In this document: piece by piece, positions 31,587 through 38,395 of the stretch
Position numbering within the stretch: the stretch's first letter is position 1
Layout of the letters: every line of letters begins with the position of its first letter
From: Pelomonas sp. Root1444
Lineage (GTDB): Bacteria; Pseudomonadota; Gammaproteobacteria; Burkholderiales; Burkholderiaceae_C
Assembly: GCF_001426885.1 (NCBI RefSeq)
Contig: NZ_LMFP01000013.1
Coordinates: forward strand, 172,574-236,573
Length of the DNA stretch: 64,000 nt
Direction of reading: 5' to 3'
Notes under the pieces: generated by a model
What the model was told of the DNA's origin: nothing
Databases searched by the model: none
The model's input: only the letters and a program-made list of their open reading frames with translations
Made by a program: the position numbers and the translations under genes

Positions 31587-32264
31587 ATGGGATCAGCAGT
31601 TAGCAGCGTTTTCGGCGGTGGCGGCTCGGGTGGCATCCTGGGCGCCGTGGGCGGCATCGTGGGCGGCATCTTCGGCGGCCCCATCGGCGCCATGATCGGC
31701 CAGGCCATCGGCAACATGCTGCAGCAAGCCATCGGCGACGCAACCAAGCAGGCCGTCGACACGCTGCAGAAGGAACATGGCATGCCCAAGTTCCTGGCCG
31801 ACGAGGTCAAGACCAAGGTCGACGGCATCATCGGCGGCCTGCAGCAGCCGGTCAGCGCCGACGCTTCGCAAGCCGCACAGCAGTTCGCGCCGCACTTCGA
31901 GGAGTTCAAGAACGACCTGGCCGCTTCGCTCGTGAAGATGGTCAAGGAACAGCTCGAAGGCCAGGACGACGGCAACGGCAAGGGCAGCAGCAGCACCCGC
32001 TCCACCAAGGGTGGCAGCTGGCTCGAGGCGCTGGCCAAGGCCATGGGCAACACGCTGGGCCAGAAGGCCGCCAAGATGGTTGAGCTGGGCGACAAGATCG
32101 CCCAGACCGCCGGTGGCGAAGGCAAGGAAGCCGCCAAGGCCAACACCGAAGCCACGATGGAAATGCAGGCCACCGGCCAGATGTTCAACCTGATGCAGAA
32201 CGCCTTCTCGGCGGCCATCAAGTCCATCGGCGAAGGTCTGTCGCAAGCCGCTCGCAAGGGCTAA
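31587..32264 (+). CDS. glycine-zipper protein with needle-like C-terminus, candidate secreted component
   Basis: A 225-residue protein with a good ribosome binding site (TGGAG) and its own terminator. Residues 8-50 are a glycine-zipper hydrophobic segment (GGGSGGILGAVGGIVGGIFG, GPIGAMIGQAIGNML), then an amphipathic helical region, then a Gly/Ser linker. The C-terminal 85 residues (GGSWLEALAKAMGNTLGQKA..., ending MFNLMQNAFSAAIKSIGEGL) resemble in order and spacing the SctF-like needle gene at 22201 (GGSWFEAMADAWGQALDRQA...). No signal peptide. The composition fits an abundantly exported harpin, tip or pore-forming translocator. It is the best candidate in the window for a missing translocon or filament component. 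Confidence 0.6.
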   Translation: MGSAVSSVFGGGGSGGILGAVGGIVGGIFGGPIGAMIGQAIGNMLQQAIGDATKQAVDTLQKEHGMPKFLADEVKTKVDGIIGGLQQPVSADASQAAQQFAPHFEEFKNDLAASLVKMVKEQLEGQDDGNGKGSSSTRSTKGGSWLEALAKAMGNTLGQKAAKMVELGDKIAQTAGGEGKEAAKANTEATMEMQATGQMFNLMQNAFSAAIKSIGEGLSQAARKG

Positions 32265-32271
32265 GCAAAAG

Positions 32272-32298
32272 TGGGGCGGGGTTCTCCCCGCCCCATTT
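32272..32298 (+). terminator. rho-independent terminator after the glycine-zipper gene
   Basis: A perfect 10-bp stem (TGGGGCGGGG with CCCCGCCCCA) around the loop TTCT is followed directly by TTT. It starts eight bases after the stop codon at 32264 and separates this gene from the DUF6683-like gene at 32361, which suggests a monocistronic transcript. Confidence 0.85.
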
Positions 32299-32360
32299 GC
32301 CTCCCGCCGACGCGGGAGCGGGCACGAAAACAGATGGTTGATGACCGTTTGGAGATCTAG

Positions 32361-33098
32361 ATGAAGCGCATCAAGCAGGCGATCCTCGGGGTCGCCATTG
32401 GCGTTTGTGGGCCCTGTTTTGCGCAGGGGTTTGTCAACGCCTATGAAGTGCCCCTGGGCGTTTCAGTGAACGTCATCAGCAACCAGCTCTATCACCAGAA
32501 CCTCAACAAGACCATCGGCCACTGGGACGCCCACGAGGCCGAGCAGAAGAAGAAGAAAGCCGCTGCCGCGGCCCGCCTGCCGCTGGCCCAGACCACTGGC
32601 CTTGGCATCGCAGAGCTGACCAAGCAGCTGCCCAAGGAGCAGGCCGAGGCCGGCCGCGCCGCCTACAAGCGGGCCTTCGATTACCACGAGCAGGTCATCC
32701 GCAAGTTCGGCCTGCCCTCCGGCGACCTCGGCGTGGCCATCGCCAGCAGCATCGCGGGCGCCTGGATGGCCTACAACAACAAGCCCTTCCCGGACCAGTT
32801 CTACGTGCCGCTGGTGAACCAGATGCGCGAGCGCCTGAGCAGCCATGGCGGCAGCCTGCAATCGCTGTCGGCCACCGAGCGCACCACCACCTACGAAAGC
32901 CTGGCCGTCGCCGGGATGATCCTCGCGAGCAGCCAGATCACCTGGGCGCGCAACCCCAACGCCGCCGGCGCCGAAGAGCTCAAGCAGCGCATGCGCACGC
33001 AAGGCGCCCAGACGCTGACCCGCATGTTGCAGGTGCCGCCCGAGCGCGTCGGCATCGGCGCCTCGGGCGTCTATTCGCTGGCCGAGGCCGCCCGCTAG
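32361..33098 (+). CDS. exported DUF6683-like protein
   Basis: A 245-residue protein with a signal peptide (MKRIKQAILGVAIGVCGPCFA, then QGFVNAYE) and GGAG about nine bases before the ATG. The mature part has a basic, Ala-rich linker and then a helical domain (AAYKRAFDYHEQVIRKFGLPSGDLGVAIASSIAGAWMAY, LVNQMRERLSS, TTTYESLAVAGMILASSQ). That domain matches what I know of DUF6683, a family of exported proteins of unknown function. A paralogue lies two genes downstream, and a divergent third copy ends the sctU operon. A periplasmic role linked to the secretion system is inferred from position only. Confidence 0.7.
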   Translation: MKRIKQAILGVAIGVCGPCFAQGFVNAYEVPLGVSVNVISNQLYHQNLNKTIGHWDAHEAEQKKKKAAAAARLPLAQTTGLGIAELTKQLPKEQAEAGRAAYKRAFDYHEQVIRKFGLPSGDLGVAIASSIAGAWMAYNNKPFPDQFYVPLVNQMRERLSSHGGSLQSLSATERTTTYESLAVAGMILASSQITWARNPNAAGAEELKQRMRTQGAQTLTRMLQVPPERVGIGASGVYSLAEAAR

Positions 33099-33161
33099 AC
33101 GCCGCCTGCCGCGGTGCCCATCGACATCCCGCCCTCCAACCCAAGCCCCCCTCGTCCCCAT

Positions 33162-34475
33162 ATGTCCCGACCTCTCCTGCCCCCACCCCTCCCCCCCGCG
33201 ACCCGGGCCCGACTGCTGGTCACCACCACCCTGCTCTGCGGCCTGCTGGCAAGCTGCGGCGGGGGCGGTGATGGCGGCCCCGCGCCCGGCCCGATCGGCG
33301 GCGAGCCGCCACCGTCCGGCACGCCCACCCCGCCGCCTCCACCGCCCCCGCCGCCTCCTCCACCGCCGCCGCCCCCTCCGCCCCCGCCGCCGCCGGGTCC
33401 GACGGCCTTCAAGACCTACCAGAACAAGACGCTGCCCGGCCGGCTGCTGGTGAACTCGACATGGCAGGCCGCCACGGTCTTCGACCTGCAGACCGGCGAG
33501 ATGAGCCGTTTGCCGGTCTCCGGCCTGAAGGCGCCCGGCTCGGGCGAGGGCGATGAATGGCAGGCGACCACCATGTCGCCGCGGCTGCTGCGCTTCAACG
33601 ACATCCAGCTGGCGACCGACCCCGGCCCCAACGCGCGCATCGCCGTCTTCGACAGCGCGACAAGCACGACCGCCCGCCACGAATGGCGCGTCGAGGGCCG
33701 CGTCGAAACCCAGCCGCTGGTGTCGCCCGACGGCACCAAGGCGCTGGCCTTCTACCGCAGCAGCGGCTCCGAGAACCCGCGCCTGTCCATCCTGAATCTC
33801 GTCACCGGCACGCTCGTCAAGCAGGGCTCCCTGCTGGACGGCGAGACCATCCTCGACAACCCCGTCACCTGGCTGCCCGACGGCCGCTACGCCTACCTGG
33901 TGGAGAACCGGCTCATCGTCTCGTCGCCCGACAGCAACACCGAGACCGAGGTGGCCCGTTTCACGGCGCTGCCGAGCAACCGGACGTCCAACTGGACGGG
34001 GTATGTGTCCGGCCAGTCCTCGCTGGTGGCCAGCCCGGACGGCAAGCGTGTCGCGTTCAGCTGGGTGGAAAAACGCGGCAACGGCTTCGACAAGCACGTG
34101 TGGGTCGCCGGTGTCGACGGCACCGGCCTGCGCCGCCTGACCAAGGTGCCGGACGAGACCGACCCGCTGACCTTCCGCTTCGTCAGCCCGGGCTGGTCGC
34201 CCGACGGCCAATGGGTGGTTGCCCACCTGGACATGAGCGCCACGCAGACCGCGCCGGTGTTCCCGCCCTCGCCCTATGACGACATCCCGCCGCCGCAGAC
34301 GGTGAGCGGCACGACCGGCTGCGGCAACAGCCAGATCGTCATCTTCTCCGTCGGCGCGGACCGCGAGGCCATCAGCTGGCCGACGCTGGACGCCACGCAC
34401 GGCGTGCGCGTCAAGGAGGCCGACGGCAAGGCCGCCTGGCTGACGAGCTGCAGCCCGGTGTCGTGGCTGCCATGA
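33162..34475 (+). CDS. lipoprotein with polyproline tract and TolB/PD40-like propeller
   Basis: A 437-residue protein. The ATG at 33162 gives a signal ending in a lipobox (GLLASC), so it is a lipoprotein. A Gly/Pro linker follows, with 22 consecutive prolines encoded at 33330-33395 (residues 57-78) by mixed CCN codons. The rest is a beta-propeller with PD40-like repeats (PLVSPDGTKALAFYRS, VTWLPDGRYAYLVENRL, LVASPDGKRVAFSWVEK, PGWSPDGQWVVAHLD). Such lipoproteins line the periplasmic face of the outer membrane. Translation of the proline run should depend on EF-P. It overlaps the next gene by four bases, which couples it to a DUF6683-like protein. Confidence 0.75.
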   Translation: MSRPLLPPPLPPATRARLLVTTTLLCGLLASCGGGGDGGPAPGPIGGEPPPSGTPTPPPPPPPPPPPPPPPPPPPPPPGPTAFKTYQNKTLPGRLLVNSTWQAATVFDLQTGEMSRLPVSGLKAPGSGEGDEWQATTMSPRLLRFNDIQLATDPGPNARIAVFDSATSTTARHEWRVEGRVETQPLVSPDGTKALAFYRSSGSENPRLSILNLVTGTLVKQGSLLDGETILDNPVTWLPDGRYAYLVENRLIVSSPDSNTETEVARFTALPSNRTSNWTGYVSGQSSLVASPDGKRVAFSWVEKRGNGFDKHVWVAGVDGTGLRRLTKVPDETDPLTFRFVSPGWSPDGQWVVAHLDMSATQTAPVFPPSPYDDIPPPQTVSGTTGCGNSQIVIFSVGADREAISWPTLDATHGVRVKEADGKAAWLTSCSPVSWLP

Positions 34476-35158
34476 CGCGGCCCAGCGCCACGCCCGGCCT
34501 GCGGCTGGCGGCGGCTGTCCTGGCGCTGGCGGCCGGCGCCGCCACGGCCCAGGTCGCGCCATCGATCAGCCTGGCCGAGCAGATGCGCGCGGTGCTGGCG
34601 CCGGCCACCAGCGGCGGCGCGGCGTTCAGCGCGGGTGGCCTGGGCGCGTTCGACGCGCCCATCGTCGTCAACGGTCCGGCGCAGTTGCGCCAGTCGGCCA
34701 CCGAGCTGGCCCAGCGCTTCCCGGCTGCGCATCGCGGCGCGATGACCAAGGCCTATGAGGAGTCCTTCATCTTCTGGCAGAAGCTCGAAGCCCAGCTCGG
34801 CCTGACGCCCAACGACGTCGCGGCCGGCGTGGCGGCTTTCATCGCCGGCAACTACGCCGCCTTCATGCAGCAGCAGGTGGCGGACGAGGACTTCAAGACC
34901 CTGGTGCTGCAGATGCAAGGCCTGCTGGCGCGCAACGCGGCGTTCACGCGCAGCAGCCCCGCGGCCAAGCGGGCGATGTTCGAGCAGCTGGCCATGGTGG
35001 GCACCTTCATGGCCGTCTACCGCGAGCACCTGAGCCGCAAGCCCAGCCCCAACGAGGAGGTGCACTTCCGCAACGCCGCCAAGGCGAACTTGGAAGCGGG
35101 CCTGGGCCTGGCGGTGGAGCGCATCCAGATCGGCCCGCAGGGGCTGGTGATGCGCTGA
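34472..35158 (+). CDS. exported DUF6683-like protein, second copy
   Basis: A 228-residue protein with a signal peptide (MTRPSATPGLRLAAAVLALAAGAATAQ). The domain at residues 75-190 (MTKAYEESFIFWQKLEAQLGLTPNDVAAGVAAFIAGNYAAFMQQ, LVLQMQGLLARN, RAMFEQLAMVGTFMAVYREH) aligns by eye with the protein at 32361 in helix order and in key positions. The ATG overlaps the stop of the propeller lipoprotein gene (ATGA). The pair may act together in the periplasm. Function unknown. Confidence 0.7.
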   Translation: MTRPSATPGLRLAAAVLALAAGAATAQVAPSISLAEQMRAVLAPATSGGAAFSAGGLGAFDAPIVVNGPAQLRQSATELAQRFPAAHRGAMTKAYEESFIFWQKLEAQLGLTPNDVAAGVAAFIAGNYAAFMQQQVADEDFKTLVLQMQGLLARNAAFTRSSPAAKRAMFEQLAMVGTFMAVYREHLSRKPSPNEEVHFRNAAKANLEAGLGLAVERIQIGPQGLVMR

Positions 35159-35192
35159 AGGCGGGGATCGCGGCGCCCGTGAAACAGCCGGG

Positions 35193-35750
35193 CTAGAGCG
35201 AGCCCAGGTCACCCGTCGCGGCGGCGCGCTCCACCGCGAGCGTTTCCGTCCACCAGTTGTCGCGCCGCCAGCCGCGCTGGGTGGCCTTGCGCGCAACCAG
35301 GTCGCGCGCCCAGGCCCGCACCGTCCACTCGGCGCGTGGCAGGTCACCGTTGAACAGCTGCATGGCGATGCCCCAGTACTCCGCGTCGCTGAAGACCTCG
35401 GGCGCCGGGCTGCGCAGCGCGACCTGGGGCCGGGTCAACGGCGTGTCAAAAAAGGGCTGCGCGGGATCGAAAAGCCGGGGCCCCTGTTCCTGCTCCAGGA
35501 TGTCGCGACGCGACGCGCTGAAGTGCCACTCGAACAGCGCGCGCCAGCGCCGCGCCTCACCCGGCCGCCACCACCGCCGGGCGGGCACCCAGGGCCAGAC
35601 GAGGTCCGGCCAGACGCTTCGCCAGCCGCCCTCGCGCACCGGGCCGAGCAGGGCCCGCCGCTGCGCCTCGGGGTTGTTCGGCCAGGCGCGTTCAAGAGCG
35701 GCCTGCAGCTCGGGCGGCAGGGCTTGCAGGTCGAGGTGGGCGTCGGGCAT
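35193..35750 (-). CDS. candidate cytoplasmic immunity protein for the LysM-RES protein
   Basis: A 185-residue protein without signal peptide, starting 12 bp after the LysM-RES gene stop and thus cotranscribed with it. The sequence is rich in Trp, Arg and Pro (WPDLVWPWVPARRWWRPGEARRWRALFEWHF, SDAEYWGIAMQLFNGDLPRAEWTVRAWARDLVARK) and matches no family that I know. An orphan small gene directly behind a predicted toxin gene is the usual arrangement of immunity genes. If the toxin consumes NAD in the cytoplasm, a cytoplasmic partner is the expected kind. This is inference from position. Confidence 0.5.
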   Translation of the reverse strand: MPDAHLDLQALPPELQAALERAWPNNPEAQRRALLGPVREGGWRSVWPDLVWPWVPARRWWRPGEARRWRALFEWHFSASRRDILEQEQGPRLFDPAQPFFDTPLTRPQVALRSPAPEVFSDAEYWGIAMQLFNGDLPRAEWTVRAWARDLVARKATQRGWRRDNWWTETLAVERAAATGDLGSL

Positions 35751-35762
35751 GGGCCCCGGACC

Positions 35763-37466
35763 TTACCAGGGGGTGATGGCTTTCCAGGCCTTGGAGGCAC
35801 CCGCGCTGACCGACTCGATGCCGGAGGCCAGCGCGTCCTTGGCAGCGCTGGTCACGCCGGTGGCCTTGTCCAGCGCGCCGATGGCGTAGTGCGCGCCGAC
35901 GCCCACGCCGAAGCCGACGACGGCGCCCACGGCGGTGCCGGCCACCGGCACCACGGAGCCGACCGCTGCACCGACCCAGGCACCGGCCGCGCCGGCCGCC
36001 ACGGCCGTGCCGGTGTCGACCACCGTGTTGGCCACCGCGCGCGCGCCGTTGATCTCGCCGGCGCGGTAGGCCTGCACGTTGCTGTAGCCGCTCACGCCGG
36101 CCTGCACCAGCCCGCCGACGGCGCCGCCGGCCTTCACCAGGCCCAGGCGCGGTGTCAGCAGGTCGACGGCCTTGGCCGCACCGCCGCCGACGGCGGCATT
36201 GGTGGCCGTGGCCGTGACCACATCGCCCGCCGCGACACGCTCGCCGCGGTAGGCGCGCACACCGGCGTCGATGAGGGTGGCTGCACCACCACCGACCGCG
36301 CCATAGCGCGTCGAGGCGGCGCGGGGGTAGCCTTCCGAGGCGCCGGTGAGCGCCCGGCGGGCCTGCTCAGGGCGGCCGGCCCTGATCTCCTCGGGCGCCT
36401 GGTTGGCGGCCTGCAGGGGCCTGCCGGGCTGGTCAGCTGCGGCCAGCTTGGGAGACTTCGCGCTGGGGTCCATCGGCGGGCGCACGCCCGCCGCCTTGTT
36501 GAGCGGCCCGTCGACGTAGGGCCGCGCATCGGCCGGCATGGGCTGGACCACGCCGCTGGCGCTCTGCGTCGGCGCCGCGTTGCCCGCGGTGTCGAAGCGC
36601 GTGATGCGCTGGGGCGTGAGCTGAGCGGGTTGGGCGTTGCGCGTCACGATGTCGATCTGCTCGCCGCCGGTGGCCGACGGCGCACGCAGCGCGGTGGCAC
36701 CGGCGTCCGACGCGCCCTTGGATGCCTGCTGCGGCAGCGTGTAGGGGTGTTCGCCAGCCAGCTGGTGCAGCAGGCCGGGGGACTTGCCACCCTTGGGCTC
36801 GGTGAGAGCTTCGACCGGCAGGCCGACGCGGCGCGCGCCCTCGACCAGGTCGCTGACCCCGCCGCGGCCGTGCGCGTCCGGCGCGGCATGCAGGTCCACC
36901 TCCAGCACGGTCTTGCCGGCCAGCGGGTGGCGCCCGCCCGAGGCATAGGCTGCGTTCTCGTGCAGCATGCTCGCCGCATCGGGCGAGGTGTAGAGCATGC
37001 CCTGGCCGCCGGCGTTGTAGCGGCCGGGCGAGCCGAAGGTGTGGTTGATCAGCGTCTGTTCGTAGGTCGTCGACCCCGCGCGGAACAACGTGCCGTCGAA
37101 GGCCTGCTGCGGCGCGACGCGGCCGGCCTGGTAGGCCCGGTCCTGCAGCGCCTGCACGAGGCCCTCGCGGCCACCGGCACCGGCGACGCCGGCCACGGCC
37201 GCATTCAGATCGGTGGCTCGCGAGGTCGGCAACCTGACGGGCTGTCCGAGCGGCAGGGATTGGGCCTGGGCCAGGTCGGGGTTGGCCTCGCGCACGCTGC
37301 GTTCATCGACGCCGTAGCGCTGGGCCACGTCGGCCAGGCGGTCGCCGCGTTGGGCGTAGACGGTGGCGTCGGCGGGCGGCGGCGGTGGGCTGGCAGGACG
37401 CCAGCCGGTGGCTTCTAGGGCTTGGGGCACGGGGATGTCCTCGGGGGGTGATGGGTCGCGCCCCAT
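35763..37466 (-). CDS. LysM-RES domain protein with glycine-zipper C-terminus, candidate effector
   Basis: A 567-residue protein without signal peptide. Residues 36-80 form a LysM module (VYAQRGDRLADVAQRYGVDERSVREANPDL). Residues about 125-290 fit the RES domain: FRAG with Arg129, SPGRYNAGGQGMLYTSPDAASMLHENAAY with Arg149 and Glu170, TVLEVDLH, and ALRAPSA with Ser264. RES toxins such as MbcT are NAD phosphorylases with an ADP-ribosyltransferase-like fold. The C-terminal 130 residues are a glycine-zipper hydrophobic region (AAGAAGAWVGAAVGSVVPVA, AVGAVVGFGVGVGAHY). A CGACCC-N16-GAATT element lies 27 bp upstream. Combined with the gene behind it, the whole looks like a toxin/immunity unit; delivery by the nearby type III system is inferred. 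Confidence 0.7.
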   Translation of the reverse strand: MGRDPSPPEDIPVPQALEATGWRPASPPPPPADATVYAQRGDRLADVAQRYGVDERSVREANPDLAQAQSLPLGQPVRLPTSRATDLNAAVAGVAGAGGREGLVQALQDRAYQAGRVAPQQAFDGTLFRAGSTTYEQTLINHTFGSPGRYNAGGQGMLYTSPDAASMLHENAAYASGGRHPLAGKTVLEVDLHAAPDAHGRGGVSDLVEGARRVGLPVEALTEPKGGKSPGLLHQLAGEHPYTLPQQASKGASDAGATALRAPSATGGEQIDIVTRNAQPAQLTPQRITRFDTAGNAAPTQSASGVVQPMPADARPYVDGPLNKAAGVRPPMDPSAKSPKLAAADQPGRPLQAANQAPEEIRAGRPEQARRALTGASEGYPRAASTRYGAVGGGAATLIDAGVRAYRGERVAAGDVVTATATNAAVGGGAAKAVDLLTPRLGLVKAGGAVGGLVQAGVSGYSNVQAYRAGEINGARAVANTVVDTGTAVAAGAAGAWVGAAVGSVVPVAGTAVGAVVGFGVGVGAHYAIGALDKATGVTSAAKDALASGIESVSAGASKAWKAITPW

Positions 37467-37493
37467 TGAACGCGCGGCCGTCCCGGCCCGCCA

Positions 37494-37543
37494 GCTGGGG
37501 CTGGCCGCAATTCGGGCCAGCCGCAGCTAGGGTCGCCCGCAAT
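37494..37543 (-). promoter_or_regulatory. promoter-like inverted repeat C upstream of the LysM-RES gene
   Basis: Plus-strand reading: AGCTGGGGCTGGCC, GCAATTCG, then GGCCAGCCGCAGCT, a 14-bp inverted repeat with one mismatch, followed by AGGGTCGCCCGCAA. Read towards the gene this gives CGACCC, 16 bases, GAATT. It differs from copies A and B at a few positions only, and compensating changes keep the stem (GGCTGGCC paired with GGCCAGCC). It starts 27 bp upstream of the ATG at 37466. Confidence 0.65.
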
Positions 37544-37554
37544 GCCCCGGCCTG

Positions 37555-38340
37555 TCAGCGCGCCGGGCAGTTCCGGAACACGTCGCGGCTGGCGTTGAAG
37601 CCGTCGATGCGCCAGCCCTGCGCGGTCCAGCGCAGGCTCATCGCCCCGGCGAAGTCGATGCGCGCATCGCCCTTGCGCGACAGCGGCGGCATGTCCAGGC
37701 GGGGCGGCACGTCGCCGGCGATCATGCGGCGGATGTCCAGCCGCTGCGTCGTCGCGGTGATGTCGGGCAGGCAGCGCGCGGCACCCCGCATCACGCTGGA
37801 CGGCGCCTTGACGATGTCGGGGCCTTCGACGAACTCCAGCTGCGGCAGCGACAGCTGCTGCAGCAGCTCGCCGTCACCGCGCGCCAGCGCATCGCGCAGC
37901 TGGCGCCAGAACTGCACGAAGGCGCCGTCACGGTCCACCGACACGGCGCAGCCCTTGGCCGCGGGCGCGAGCGTCGCCGTGGCGGGGACCTTCAGCGCAC
38001 CACAGGCGGCCGGTTCGAGGGCCAGCGCGTAGCCGTCGGTACCGGCCCGCCGCACGTCGACACGCTGGCGCTGACCGAGCGTGGGGTCGTTCCAGTCGAA
38101 GCGCCAGCTGCCATCGGCCTGCGCCAGCGGCGCGCCGGTGCTGGCCCAGTCGCATTCACGCGTGCCGGCGCTGACGCTCAGGCTGACGGCCAGCGGCGCG
38201 CCAGAGGCATCGCGGCTGACGCGGAAGCTGTGGATGCCGTCGGGCGTACAGATCAGTTGCGTCGGCGGTGGCTCGGCGGCGTGGGCCGCAGGCAGCGGCG
38301 TGAGCAGCGTCAGGGCGAGCAGGGCGCGGCCAGGCAGCAT
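37555..38340 (-). CDS. exported partner of the LysM/peptidoglycan hydrolase protein, candidate periplasmic immunity protein
   Basis: A 261-residue protein with a clear signal peptide (MLPGRALLALTLLTPLPAAHA, then AEPPP) and six or more cysteines in the mature part, which suggests disulfides in the periplasm. Segments such as QLICTPDGIHSFRVSRDASGAPLAVSLSVSAGTRECDW and WRFDWNDPTLGQRQRVDVRR look like beta strands. No family is recognised. It follows the predicted peptidoglycan-hydrolysing effector by 55 bp on the same strand. A periplasmic partner is exactly what a cell-wall-degrading toxin would need, while the partner genes of the two other toxin-like genes here have no signal peptide. Confidence 0.55.
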   Translation of the reverse strand: MLPGRALLALTLLTPLPAAHAAEPPPTQLICTPDGIHSFRVSRDASGAPLAVSLSVSAGTRECDWASTGAPLAQADGSWRFDWNDPTLGQRQRVDVRRAGTDGYALALEPAACGALKVPATATLAPAAKGCAVSVDRDGAFVQFWRQLRDALARGDGELLQQLSLPQLEFVEGPDIVKAPSSVMRGAARCLPDITATTQRLDIRRMIAGDVPPRLDMPPLSRKGDARIDFAGAMSLRWTAQGWRIDGFNASRDVFRNCPAR

Positions 38341-38395
38341 GGCGGGCGGTCTTGGTAAATCGGGCCGCCCAGTATGGCGGCGCTGCGTCGCCGCG

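Noticed and set aside
33330-33395. Microsatellite or CRISPR-like repeat
   Set aside because: The proline run uses mixed codons without a regular DNA unit, and there are no spacers. No CRISPR array was seen anywhere in the window.
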